64,000 nt of DNA from Margaritifera margaritifera (Eukaryota > Mollusca > Bivalvia > Unionida > Margaritiferidae): contig JAQPZY010001638.1 in NCBI GenBank assembly GCA_029931535.1, positions 3,806,501 through 3,870,500 on the forward strand, in the 5' to 3' direction. The position numbers and the translations under genes were made by a program. Under the pieces are notes generated by a model. That model saw only the letters and a list, made by a program, of their open reading frames with translations, did not search any database and had not been told where the DNA came from. Every line of letters starts with the position of its first letter. Position 1 is the first letter of the stretch. Positions 1-11,729 of the stretch are shown one piece after another.

Positions 1-142
1 CCCCCTGGGCTAGTTCAAATTGAAACACTGTTATGGTGTCCATAATACCTTATGTTGTTGAAGCTTAAGCATTGAGTGGAAGTAGCTGATTGTACCACAG
101 GCTCAATAAACCCTTGAAATCAATATCACGAAAAATAAAATA

Positions 143-1192
143 CAGTGAAACCCGGCAATAACACGATAATTAGGGTCCATAAATTTGATCACGGAATAAG
201 CGGGGTTGCGTTATTGCGGGGTTTTACTATATTTTACTTTATTCAGAGAACAACGTATACATGTCTAATGTATAACATGAATAGGGTATCAACACCGTTT
301 ACTATCTGATATCGATCCGTCTTTGCTTTCTCACATGACAACCCTTTGATTGAGCTGCGAGTTTTATACTTGTTCAGTGCCAAGTAACAGAGAGTGGTTA
401 TTTGAACTCACTGTGATCTTGCTGCCCAAGCTCTGTCTCTACATAAGCACCCACATATGACAATCTTTGATCAACCACCGCATTGTCTGGTGCTTGGTTG
501 TGTATGCAGTTAAAGAAGAAACATAAGTCAGCTATTGTTTGCGCAATGATTGTATACAGGATGAATTGAAGTCCAGCGCACGTGTTGGCGGCTTACGTTT
601 TTTTATGTTTATTAAATCGTGAGAATCTTTTATCAACCACCACATTGTCTGATGCTTGGTTGTGTATGCAGTTAAAGAAGAAACACATGTCGGCTATTGC
701 TTGAGCAATGATTGATTACAGAATGAATTGAAGACAAACACAATGAAGACTTACTGGCTTTACTCATGGATCAGTAATAAGTAACATTTCTGATAATGTT
801 TATTTTGGCACAACACTTCAAGAAATTGGTGACATTTTTTAATTTCAGAAGCCATGCCACAATCGAATTCATATGTGATCTCTTCCCCAAAATTATAATA
901 AACTTTTTATACACTATTTCTCGTACTTAAAAAAAAAATATTTTTTCAGTGTACGAGAAAAATATATGTATATAAAATTTCAGGAACCACGCCACGAACG
1001 TATTATACTCGAATTCATATGCGATCTCTTCCCCAAAATGATAATATACACATTTTATACACTATTTCTCGTACTTTGAAAAACAAAAATTTTCACGTGG
1101 GAATGAACATATGAAATTTTGGGAGCCACGCCACGATCGCATTATATCCAAATTCACGTTATCGCGGGGTGCATTATTGCGGGGTTTCACTG
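143..1192 (+). mobile_element. Pogo/Tigger-like non-autonomous DNA element, copy A
   Basis: Seen: both ends carry a terminal inverted repeat beginning CAGTGAAACCC(C)GCAATAA, flanked by TA at 141-142 and 1193-1194. The first ~85 bp (143-228) is itself an imperfect hairpin, because the GCAATAA..TTATTGC motif is repeated in inverted form at 211-228. The interior contains a direct repeat (462-571 and 622-733). It also has a second duplication around 845-928 and 980-1077, each starting with a 'gccacgccac'-type motif. No coding potential is visible. Known: TIRs starting CAGT with a TA target duplication are typical of the Tc1/mariner-pogo superfamily. A near-identical inverted copy lies at 6143-7067. 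Inference: a ~1-kb MITE-like family mobilised by a pogo-type transposase. Confidence 0.8.
462..733 (+). repeat. Direct repeat inside pogo-like copy A
   Basis: Two ~110-bp segments (462-571 and 622-733) share the order 'caaccaccgcattgtctg', 'gcttggttgtgtatgcag' and 'aaagaagaaaca'. The same pair occurs in reverse in copy B (about 6405-6680), so the duplication predates the spread of the two copies. Confidence 0.75.
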
Positions 1193-3949
1193 TATTTTCG
1201 ATGCCTTTTATTCCAAAATTTAACATAATGATTTTATACAAAATTCCAGAAGAACATTTCTTTAAAATTCAGACAGCAGATAAGTTATTTGTTGACATCA
1301 TCAAACCCTGATGTTCTAAGCCAAGATGGACGGTGCACCCAGTAGATTCAAAAATACGTTGTAGAGCGGATTGATTTTAAGGAATTTGCCACCTGGTAAT
1401 TTGATTTTTTATACTGGTTTTTTCTATGGAAGTAGAAAAATGCTGCTGCAGGAGAAACTATCAATCAATTTCACACAATTCATTTTTGGAGTAGTAACAA
1501 AAAACAATCTGCAATATGTATGGCATCAGTGTTAGAGACCAAAGCTTGATTCAGTGCCGAGTAGAATCTGGTACAATCAGCTACTTCTGCCTCAAAGAGT
1601 CATGTAGAATCATTTTAAGATGGGTAATGCTGACTGTCCGGATTAGATTTAATTCATGGTCATATGTATACAAGTATATTAGTGTTTGTTGAATCGATAT
1701 GTCTAGGTTTTTAAATCTTCTTGCAATTTGGAGGCCAAAAAGGCTGAGAGATGAGAGTCAAATAGGGAGGAGGGGTGGGGTATGATTTATATTGCTTGTG
1801 TACATGTATATGTATAGATATGGGTATTTTGGTTTTTTCTTAACTTTTCATCATTTTTTTTACTGACAAAATGTCAAACTCCTGTGGTCTGCAGTAGCAT
1901 GTATGTACTGTTACAAACATGAGAAAGTGTTGGAAAAACATGCAGGTGTGAATCAAACCCAGCTGCTCCATTGATAGATGCAGGATCAATTTTGTACTCC
2001 ACCTATGAAGGAAGGTACGAGGACTAATATTAGTACTAGTGGCAGTGGTGTTATCTAGAATGAAAAGGGTAATAACCTACTATGAGTATGGCATAGGCCC
2101 ATGTCTACTATATCATACACTTCTAACTGAAATAGAAAATTCATTCACCTGCAAAAAACAAATTAGCTCTCGTGTTTTCAAGCTTTTTGTTATAATTTAA
2201 AATTTAGTGAAGTATTTATTTTCAGAAAACTGAAAGGATACACCTGCTTGACCATGCTGAGATTTTGTATTACTCAAAAATATGTTACACTGAATTAGCA
2301 ACACTCACTGCCACTTGAGGATGCTGGTTTACCCTTTTCTCAAAATGGTAACTTAAAAACACCCATTATTTTCTCCACTTTCACATGCAAAAATCTGACA
2401 GCTGTACATCCCAATGTATTCATGACTGAAAGGTCCACTGTCCATATTTGGCATGACATCTTTGGATTTCGCACAAAATATTTGGCAGTAATAAACGTCA
2501 AAATGAATTTTTCACAAAGCAGGCAAATGAAGAAAATGACCATATACGCTCATCTATTGTAAACACTTTGGAGTTGTTTTGACAAGAATAAGGAATAAAT
2601 GTCTGTGAATATTGCATAAACCCTCTGAATTATGTCTTTTAAAGGTCATCTAAGACTGCAAGAATGGTAACTCTCTATCACATATGGCTATGCAAAATGT
2701 AAACATAAACTGAAAAATATGACATAAATTGGGCTAATAAATACATGAAAACTTCATTCTCCTGAAAAAGCATATGTTTATACCATAGGGATCAGATTAT
2801 AAAAATGTATTATAATTCTGTATACTAAATTTATTAACAGATTTTGGTATCACTTTTGTGGTGTAATGTTTTTTCAAGGTTAGATGTCATATACTATACA
2901 GATGATGTGATATATCACAGAAGGATACCTAAAATTCAACCAGTTCAGTATATAATGAATTTAAATTGCAAGAAGATAAAACAAAGTGGTATTAACATGA
3001 AATGTTGCATGTTTAACACATGTACAGGCAAATAACAAGTCAAAGTTAAACCATTATGTAGAATTTTGAAGGAAAGAATCCACTCAAGACCTTGTGAATA
3101 TGAGCAGAAAAATGATATGTAGTGTTCCTCTGTTTAAAAAACATAATCATACATATTTGTTGAGGACTAACTCGATGCTCGTTCCTTCTCTAATTCCATA
3201 TTATAACACTTGCCTCTATCTGCTCACACAAGAATTGTGTAATATTAGTTAAAATAATGGTCAGAATTATTCCTGTTTTTGTTTTCTTTTGGTCATTGAT
3301 TTTATTTTAAAGTTTTGAAAATTAACCAAAAATTTCTGATCATAACCAAATCTGACAATGCTAATTGCTATTTCCTAAATTGTGAATTCAGATCAATGTA
3401 TACGACAGTATATGTACATGAACACTGAAATGAATATGCACTATTGGTTTTAACAGTAACTTAATTTCAAGTCGTGTATACTGGTACATCCTATTACCGT
3501 GTTACTTGTTAGAAAACATAACTAAATCAGTTTCAGTATACTTACTTTTTAACTTTTATTCTATGGCCTCATTAATAAATGTGTGAAGCATTAATCACTG
3601 TGAATGATTTTCATTTACGATCAGCAAATCTGCCAATGCACTGGGTATTCCAAGGTGACCTCTGACAGGAGGCGCTGCAAAGGGAACGTCCTATCACCGT
3701 GGTAATTTTGAAATACGGTACCCGTCGTTACTATGGTAGCATGTTATCAAAATAAAAACGACACATTTTTGAGAAATGTTGTGTAAAGGCAACACATTCA
3801 ATAAAACTGTTATAAAATGAATTAAAACTCTGTTTTCTTAAAATCATTACCAGAATTTATATCTTATGAAGTAAACATTACAACCTCTTTAAATCCTTTT
3901 TTCTTTCTTTCTTCTTTTTGTCAAGGACAGTCAACAAATTTACACTGTT
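1193..3949. other. Unassigned AT-rich stretch
   Basis: No open frame above about 70 codons, no recognisable protein similarity and no tandem array seen on either strand. It lies between pogo-like copy A and the pogo transposase relic, and may be intronic or old repeat sequence. Confidence 0.5.
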
Positions 3950-4905
3950 TCATTCACCAGGGCAGTCTGGACATCTGAAAACATCACCTCTTCTGATTAC
4001 CCTAACTTCTGTACAACACTCTAAGTGTGTCCAGTGTGAACTTAAGTCACATTTGGCCCATTTGGCAAACACAATGCTTGTGCATCAATGTAGCTGCGGT
4101 AGTTGATATAAGTTACACATACAGCATACTTCATCATCCGAATCCACATCCATCTCAGAGTCAGAAAAATCCTCTAAAGGAACCCGACTCACGATTTTTT
4201 ACTGACACATAAAGTGGAGGCTTTTGGTTCACAATTTTGCAATGGCCTGATTTCACTCTTAATTGACACTTTTTTTTGAGTGTTTCATTAGGGACAATAA
4301 CAGAGGTTGTACTCTTTGGCTTTGGCATCAATCCTCCTTCATTTCCTATTTTGACTGTCCGTTTCAATGTAAGGAAGTTTGCTTGTTTGGCAAGATTTCC
4401 TGTTATAAATGGTGGTACAAACTTTCTGTTTGGTTTCTTTATAATGGCTGTGATTTTTCAGGATTGAAAGAAATTTGCAGCCTTGACATCAACACTGCAT
4501 TTGACAACATCTGTAGGATTTTGTATGGACTGATGTTCCTTGAGTCCTTCCTCTTGAGTTTCACCCTCAATGTTTTTCGTTCTCTCATCTTGGTAAATTG
4601 TAGAGGGAGCTACCTGAGAATTAGAGATAACCGACTTATTATTCGGGTATACTCCAGCTTTCCTAAATGCTGATGTTAAGTTTTCCGGAGACATAGCTAT
4701 CTGGTAGGCCTTACTGGCAAGCTTTCCCACCTCATATTTTGTTATTTTCAGCCCAGGATTTATCTGAAGAAAATGCTGGCACTCTCGGTAGTAGATACAC
4801 TTTACTGGAACAAGTACACCTAGATCTAGTGGCCAAGTTAGAGGACTTGTATGTGGGGGGAGGACGAATAATATTACTTGTTCTTCAAATTTCGAAACTT
4901 CTATG
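3950..4905 (-). pseudogene. Pogo/Tigger-like DDE transposase relic with PHD-like C-terminal tail
   Basis: Read on the minus strand from about 4905. The C-terminal half of a DDE_1-type transposase is recognisable: LFVLPPHTSPLTWPLDLG (canonically LPPHTSH.LQPLD.G), then NPGLKITKYEVGKLASKAY, then LTSAFRKAGVYP. A linker rich in Lys, Arg and Pro follows. A Cys/His/Trp-rich tail comes last, with C-x2-C, W-x2-C, W-x-H-x-x-C-C and F-x-C-P-x-C spacing, resembling a PHD or treble-clef finger. Breaks: in-frame TGA at 4458-4460, a frame change near 4190 and another TGA at 4085-4087. The N-terminal DNA-binding half and the first catalytic Asp are missing, so it is dead. Known: transposases of this superfamily bind the TIRs of CAGT elements and integrate at TA. 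Inference: it may be a relic of the autonomous partner of the flanking non-autonomous elements, but no TIR directly ties it to them. Confidence 0.8.
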
Positions 4906-4916
4906 GCACGTTAATG

Positions 4917-5130
4917 TCCTGTCATTCAGTTTTCATATGGGTTTTTCAGATATGACGCAAGATGACAACACTGAACAGAAAAGCTCAAATATCGCCATAA
5001 TAGGCATGCCACAGTAATAGGATGTGGCACTATACAACTCAAGAATATTATATTTCATGCAAAAATGTTTGGAAGTACTTTGTAAAAACCTGGAACACAA
5101 AAAAAGTCAATTTATTATCAAAGCCTTGAT
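4917..5130 (+). repeat. Dispersed repeat R1, copy 1
   Basis: About 210 bp that recurs in the same orientation at 7268-7487. Both copies share 'gtcattcagtttt', 'aggcatgcc.c.gtaat' and 'gtggcactatacaactcaag'. It abuts the 5' end of the transposase relic. No coding content. Confidence 0.7.
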
Positions 5131-6142
5131 GTAGCTATGCTCAAGCAAGGGGGGTGGGGGTAACTCTAAGCAGCTTTTGGAAAATAACATTGGACCTGGA
5201 GTCCAAAACAGGTCTTGCACCATACCTTGAACTCACATGATAACTTCTTGCATGGAATTATGGGTATTTATGCAAAGCAAAAACCCCAAATCTTGTGTAT
5301 CTGGCCTTATTATAATTTTAGCATGCATTTTAAGGTGAGTAAAGGAATGATGAAATATTCAAATTGCATTTGATCCAATTAATCAGCCAAATATGCACTC
5401 AACACATACATTTTTAGAAACAGCAATATTTTCAACCTTGTTTAAGATATTTTTGAAAATTTTAACTGATGCACCTTGCCTGAAAAAGTATGTCAACTTT
5501 TGGAGCAAAATAGGCACACAATATAACCATTTCATAACTTTTCAATCACCAGATATATGATTTTAATATAACTGATAGCCAAGTTACGAGTTATATATTT
5601 CTGGGCTGCTCCTTCGCCAGTTACTGGTGCTAACCTATAGAGTTTTGAACATGTGTTTATCCCATCGCCATCTTGGGGATGTGTTGTTAAGTATTTTCTC
5701 TACTTTTAAGTTTTTACTCTGTTTTCAGGTACAAGAACGCGTGAAAATGTAAAACTGAATAGTAACACATATTTTGAATATTTGATTCGCCTGGATTATG
5801 CTTTTATGTTGGAGTAAATCAAAGGGATGTGAATTCTAATTTGCAATCGTGGGTGATATACCCCAAATTACCGAAGAGGAAAAAAATGGGGATACATGTT
5901 TTCAATATCTTTTTTATTCACTTGTACAAATGTATAAATATCACAACATTTATCTGGTTTAAGGTATTATAAAAAAAAATTTCAGGTTTTGACATGTTTG
6001 CAAATTCCCTTTTGTTGACGAGAAAACTGCTAATCTCCAAATGTCGGAAATTTTAACTATATGCTATTTTCAGATTTTAACTTTTGGTGAGCTCCTGGCA
6101 TAATATCTTAGGGTTTATGGGGGAAAAAAATATAAACATGTA
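5131..6142. other. Unassigned AT-rich stretch
   Basis: No recognisable gene or array. A pyrimidine tract ending in CAG occurs near 5728, but the sequence after it has early stops in all frames, so no exon is called. Confidence 0.45.
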
Positions 6143-7067
6143 CAGTGAAACCCTGCAATAACGCGCCCCGTGATAACACGAATTCGGATATAATGCGATC
6201 GTGGCATGGGTCCACAAATTTCCTCTATTCATTCGCACGTGAAAATAATTTTTTTTCACATATGAATTCGATCGTGGCGTGGCTTCTGAAATTTAACAAT
6301 TTCACCAATTTCTTGAAGTTTTATGCCAAAATAAACATTATCAGAAATGTTACTTATTACTGATCCATGAGTAAAGCCAGTAAGTCTTCTTTGTGTTTGT
6401 CTTCAATTCATTCTGTAATCAATCATTGCTCAAGCAATAGCAGACATGTGTTTCTTCTTTAACTGCATACACAACCGAGCATCAGACAATGTGGTGGTTG
6501 ATAAAAGATTCTCACGATTTAATAAACATAAAAAAACGTAAGCCGCCAACACGTGCGCTGGACTTCAATTCATCCTGTATACAATCACTGTGCAAACAAT
6601 AGAAGACTTATGTTTCTTCTTTAACTGTATACACAACCAAGCACCAGACAATGCGGTGGTTGATCAAAGATTGTCATATGTGGGTGCTTATGTAGAGACT
6701 GAGCTTTGGGCTCTGTAAGTAACACTTTGATCATTAAATATGTAAAATCTATAAAAAGATGCAACTGAACACGTGTCAATTGTGCAGCAAGATCACAGTG
6801 AGTTCAAATAACCACTCTCTGTTACTTGGCACTGAACAAGTATCAAACTAGCGGCTGAATCAAAGGGTTGTCATGTGGGAAAGCAAAGACGGATCGATAT
6901 CAGATAGTAAACGGTGTTGATACCCTATTCATGTTATACATTAGACGTGTATACGTTGTTCTCTGAATAAAGTAAAATATAGTAAAACCCCGCAATAATG
7001 TGACCCCGCTTTTTACGTGATCGAATTTTATGGACTCCAATTATTGCATTATTGCGGGGTTTTACTG
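6143..7067 (-). mobile_element. Pogo/Tigger-like non-autonomous DNA element, copy B (inverted)
   Basis: Reverse-complement copy of 143-1192, flanked by TA at 6141-6142 and 7068-7069. The shared interior includes 'aagacggatcgatatcagat' (about 6887-6906), a reverse match to about 309-328. The terminal hairpin of copy A is present here at its right end (about 6981-7067). Copy B lacks the ~125-bp duplication seen near 845-1077 in copy A, so the two have diverged by an internal gain or loss. Intact TIRs and target duplications at both ends argue for independent insertions rather than one large inverted duplication. Confidence 0.8.
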
Positions 7068-7150
7068 TAATAACGAGACCCCGGTAAATCCCAAAAAGTT
7101 AATATTACTCCTTGAAAATGCATTTTTCAAAATTCCTTGAGCATAGCTAC

Positions 7151-7562
7151 TCAATGTTCACAAAACATTTCTATGTGCAAATTTCACCATGTAACACGAG
7201 GTCAAGAATCTGAACAAGTGCTAAAAGTCCAATATTAAAATTGGTGTGCGGTGAGTGTGTCTGAATGCTTGTCATTCAGTTTTGATACAGATTTTTCAGA
7301 TATAACGCTGAATGGTAATGCTCAATACCACAGTAATAGGCATGCCGCGGTAATATGATGTGGCACTATACAACTCAAGAATATTATATTTCATGCAAAA
7401 ATGTTTGGAGGTGCTTTGTAAAAATACACAGAAAGGATTCAGAAGTACCTGGAACACAAAAAAAGTCAACTTATTCTCAAAGCCTTGATGTTCACAAAAC
7501 ATTTCTATGTGCAAATTTCAGCATGTAACATGATGAGGTAAATAATGTGAACAAGTGCTAAA
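7151..7562 (+). repeat. Dispersed repeat R1, copy 2, with a local duplication
   Basis: Segment 7268-7487 repeats 4917-5130 in direct orientation. Its flanks (7151-7240 and 7488-7562) are themselves duplicated: both contain 'gttcacaaaacatttctatg' followed by 'tgcaaatttca.catgtaac'. No coding content. Confidence 0.65.
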
Positions 7563-8280
7563 ATATCATCCAACCACCAGATCTCTCGTGTGGGTCCTTC
7601 AATTGTGCACCATGTTTCTTGCGATCTAACGCTTTTGTTTCGAGATAATGATGTAATCAACTGTGTCACCAGCGTTCTTCAAGAGCAACATCATTGAATT
7701 AAATAGTAAAATCAGACCAAATGACATTTAAACAGGTAATTTCATGTAATTTAAAAAAATCATAATGAGAATCTATATTTTCACTAATGCCTTATTTGTG
7801 TTAGACATTTTGGCCTTGAACATGCTAAAGATAGCGCCGACAATCACATGATGGCTTTGTTTACATATCTTGAACAGGAAAACCAAATTTGGAAATTTAT
7901 ACAACGTGATAGCCAATGTAAATATTTGGTTTTAATCAAATGGGGTTCTTATACAACATAAGAAAAATTTACACTCAAAATGTATATTCACTACGGACTT
8001 TTTTGTTTCAGTATTATTTCATACATCTTCTATATCAAAATATATTGAATCTATTATAATAAAATCTGTATCCATTCACCAGTGTCTATTTTTAAATTTC
8101 TCTCTCCCTCTGTCTGTCTGTCTCTCTCAGTCTATCGAGTCATTTATTTATATGGTAAAGAACAAGCAAGCAGTAATGTAACTGCACAAACTGCATATAG
8201 AATTAACGGGGAAAAAATTCATATTCACATTTTTATTTTTTTTAATTTCAAAAACATGGCAACGCTATAAACTAATAATA
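7563..8280. other. Unassigned stretch
   Basis: AT-rich, with a short CT/CTGT-rich tract at 8100-8130. Nothing else recognised. Confidence 0.4.
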
Positions 8281-8289
8281 TCCATACCT

Positions 8290-8358
8290 TGACGTAACTG
8301 GCACATATGCCACGTGACTCTTTAGTCAGCGTCACGAACCATGGACCCCTCTTCCGAA
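8290..8358 (+). CDS. Possible first coding exon with promoter-like upstream motifs
   Basis: Seen: an ATG at 8341 in a strong Kozak context (aaccATGg) opens six codons (M-D-P-S-S-E) that run straight into a consensus 5' splice site, gtaagt, at 8359. Within the preceding 55 bp are TGACGTAA (8290-8297, CRE-like) and CACGTG (8311-8316, E-box). This is what a short first exon close to a promoter looks like. No following coding exon was identified downstream on the plus strand, and motifs this short occur by chance. Treat as a candidate only. Confidence 0.25.
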
Positions 8359-8360
8359 GT

Positions 8361-10059
8361 AAGTAAAATTACACACGCTTGGAAAAACGGCAAGTCTGAA
8401 CTAATGTACATGAATGCCAACATTTTTTTAACAATTAATAAAATTTGTAGATATAGCTGAACACTTTCTCTGTTTTTTTTAAATAGATTCTCACAATATT
8501 ATAACGAACACGTTAAAATTCACGTTAAGTGCACGAAAAATGGTTGGTCGAGGCTACCAATGAGTTTTGCGTTTGTTTGAATTTTTGGCTGAATTATTTC
8601 GAAAAATACCAAAATAAAAGGAGTTCATTCCAGTTTTATTAATCTTATTATAATTCTAGAAATAACACGTCCTGTTAGGGTTGCTATCATTGAACGTGAA
8701 ACATCCTTGATACTGTCCAATAATATTTCTAAACAACCTATTTTACCTGTGGAGTATAAGCGGCTAACTGGCTCGAATGAGCTAATCTCCCTATTAGCGA
8801 ATTAAACTTGAAAAACATTTTTTTGATTCATATATCGGCCCAGAAACGTTATTAGCCGTTTTTTTGTATCACTCTGCAATGACCTTGACAGCGGACCTTC
8901 GCCTGGTACCCGGTCTTTTCAATATTTTATAAAGGCATATGAGCAGACTCTGTTTGAATAATTTTCACGTATGAGTTTATAGTCTCGTTCAACCAGATCT
9001 CATGCATGGCTTTGTGAGATTTCCACCATTCAGGAAAATCGTAACATCGCTCGGCTATTTCCGTGAAGTATAGAAATAACATCGGACAAGGTTGAAGGTA
9101 TGCATATAATTTGATGGCCTTAGTGATTCGCCTCTAGCGGAGTGCTCCACATATGTTGCGACAGAAAAGGCCGATAATATTCCGATTATGGTTTTGTCTC
9201 CTTGCGCCCTCGAATTACTAGTCTGGTTCCCTGACCTCTCTCCATTCCATTACTCTTCGTTAGGTCTCACTAGACAGTTGTTCTGGTGAATGTTCATCCG
9301 ACAATGATATATTGCAGAAACATGAGAATAATATTTACATTAAAGATACAAATAAAAACTAACCAATGATTTTTTTTAGAAAGCATGCTTGTAAGATTTT
9401 GATTGAGGTATTCATGTTGATTCCTTATACAACTGGTGGTTTTTACACTGAACCGACACTACCCCCAAAGACCTCTCTTTTCTACAATCATTTTTGATAG
9501 CAAATAGCTATTTTGAATATTTTCCTGTGACAAGGCGGCTAAAAGAATCAGTTAGGGACTTATGAACGATTAAAGTTCACTGGTATTATCTCATCACACA
9601 TCAACTATCTCGATTTTGAGATATTTACGTCTACGTATATACGTAGCCAAGACGGCTGTTCATTTGCAGCCGAAAGATATGCATTTGATCTCCAATGCTA
9701 GTCTAACCGTGACAGGCAGTCACCGAACAAACCAACCCATTTTCAAGCCTAATTCAAAGTAAATGTAAACCAAATTACAGATTTAGCTCCTGTGTGAATT
9801 TATAAACACTAGGCTTATGCTAATTAGGTTAATGCCTTATACCTTAAAAAGTAGGTGTTAAAATATGAAACTATTGAGTGAGACCTTATGAGAGTCAGGC
9901 AAAGGCCTCCGCAATGTTGTATATAGAGAGTAAACACGCATTTTGATCAGCTTGGCTTACAACGGGAAATATGCGGGTATATGAATGTTAAAAAGTGGCC
10001 TAACGCGATATAATACCAGATGTGAAAGAGTTTAAATTGGCAAGTCAATATCATAAGTC
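8361..10059. other. Unassigned stretch, somewhat GC-richer
   Basis: No protein similarity recognised. Contains a perfect 16-bp palindrome at 9631-9646 (CTACGTATATACGTAG). May be intronic if the exon at 8341-8358 is real. Confidence 0.4.
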
Positions 10060-11010
10060 TCTGTGAACATACATTTTAGAAGATGTGCTAGGGGAACTAA
10101 ATGTTGGAACTTCTGGTCAACTCTTAAGCCCTATTTTTCTATTAAATGTTCTATTGGTCGAGATAAGATCATTTTTGTTGACGGTACAAAAAACTGTAAA
10201 CAATACCAGGGATATATGTGAAATCTTCAATAATTTTGTATGTACATGTGGCATTAGAAACTGGCAAGAATGTTCCTTTTGAACCTTAAACTCACCAAAG
10301 TTTCAAGGCTAATAAGTACAATAGTAACATAGATGTAGTTGTTTTTTTAAACAAATTTAAGCAGGTTAACCATGAAGAAGTGTATAAAATGATAACATGA
10401 TAAGAAGTTTGCATTCGTAAAAAGCTACTGTGGGTGGGTGTTGTCACCTTCCTGTTAAACTGTTAAAAGCTTGGACACCAATCATTGCTGGCCATGTTAC
10501 AGATCTAATTAATAGAACACTAGACTCTCATATTTTTCCTGATCGTCTGAAAGAAGCAGAAATAGTTCCGATTTTCGAAAAGAACAATCATCTTCATAGA
10601 AGTAACTACAAACCAGTTATCATTCTACCCCCCATATTTAAACTGTTTGATAAATCAATTGAGACAAAGTTAGCATCATTTTTAGAAAATTTGTAAGAAA
10701 TATTTGGGTGATTTTTGAATAGGTCGTGGATGTCAGACCACTCTTTTACATTTACTCGAACTCTTAAAGAAGGCTCTTGACGAAAACAAATATATATCCG
10801 CAGTTCTGATGGATGTATCTAAGGCTTTTGACTCGTGCCTTCATGCTATTCTCATTTGCAAGTTGAGGGCTCAGATGGCTTAGTAAGCCTCTTATTGGGC
10901 TATATGTCAAATCGTAAGCAGAAAAATTAAGATGCAGGGTGTCTTGAGTAGCTGGAATGAAATTAAAAAAGGGGTTCCTCAGGGGTCAATGCTTAGACTT
11001 TTACTCATTA
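10060..11010 (+). pseudogene. LINE (non-LTR) reverse transcriptase fragment
   Basis: Successive blocks match the N-terminal and palm regions of a LINE reverse transcriptase in shifting frames: NNTRDICEIFNNFV (about 10200-10241), LPVKLLKAWTPIIAGHVTDL, LKEAEIVPIF, RSNYKPVIILPPIFKLFDKS, GRGCQTTLLH.LE (from about 10723), MDVSKAFDS (about 10809, with the first catalytic Asp), LQGVLSSWNEIKKGVPQGSM (about 10932-10990). The sequence then leaves the family, so the (Y/F)ADD active-site block and the C-terminus are absent. Several frameshifts and stops, including TAA near 10694 and TAG near 10880. An internally broken, 3'-truncated copy. Confidence 0.85.
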
Positions 11011-11725
11011 TGTATGGGGGGAAATGGACATTCTGGAGCACATTTTTTTCCGCTGTTTGGGTTAATTTGATGGTGTTTTCTGTTTGGGGGAATGGAATTA
11101 GAATGTGGTGTTTATGGTGTTGATCGGTACTTAAATACGGTCTTTTTTGAGATTTAAAGTGTTTTAGAGGGTCCAGAATGAATACGCTGAGAAGTGGTGC
11201 GCGCGATAGTATTTATTGTGTTTTTAAAATGCAAGGAATGTATATGATTTTAGCGCATGCGCATGATGGTATTCATGATGTTTTAGGGCGTCCAGATTTA
11301 CTACGCTTTTAGGACACGAGTTTAATGGGGTTTTTTAAAATAAAAAAAATTTATAGTGTTTCGTGGAGAGGCCTCTGCTAGCTAAGTTGTTAAACACGTT
11401 CTCACCAATAAGGTATGCGTTACTTCCAGAATGAATGTTCTGCTTTAATCAGATTTTATTTTTCTGGTCTTGCTACTGCTTTGCAAAGGATTATTCCTAA
11501 CAAAGGCAATTTACCTTTAGATTTCCTATGAATGATCATTAACAATTGTATCGAAGTAACCATTGTTGACATCTTATTTCGAAGTCCGTGTCACAGAAAC
11601 CGAAATAATATGTAAATAAAAAAATTGAGACAACTGGTGGCTCAAATATTTATTTTGTATGTCTTTAAATTGTTAATCATGAATTAAATTATGGCAAATA
11701 ATCTTTTCATTTGACAAATGCTCGC
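11011..11725. other. Unassigned stretch between LINE and integrase relics
   Basis: Contains two related ~120-bp segments that include 'gtccaga.t.a.tacgct' (about 11169 and 11289) and alternating CG-rich bits (gcgcgcgat, gcgcatgcgcatgatgg). It could be non-coding flank of the element that supplied the integrase, but no terminal repeat was identified. Confidence 0.35.
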
Positions 11726-11729
11726 TTTT

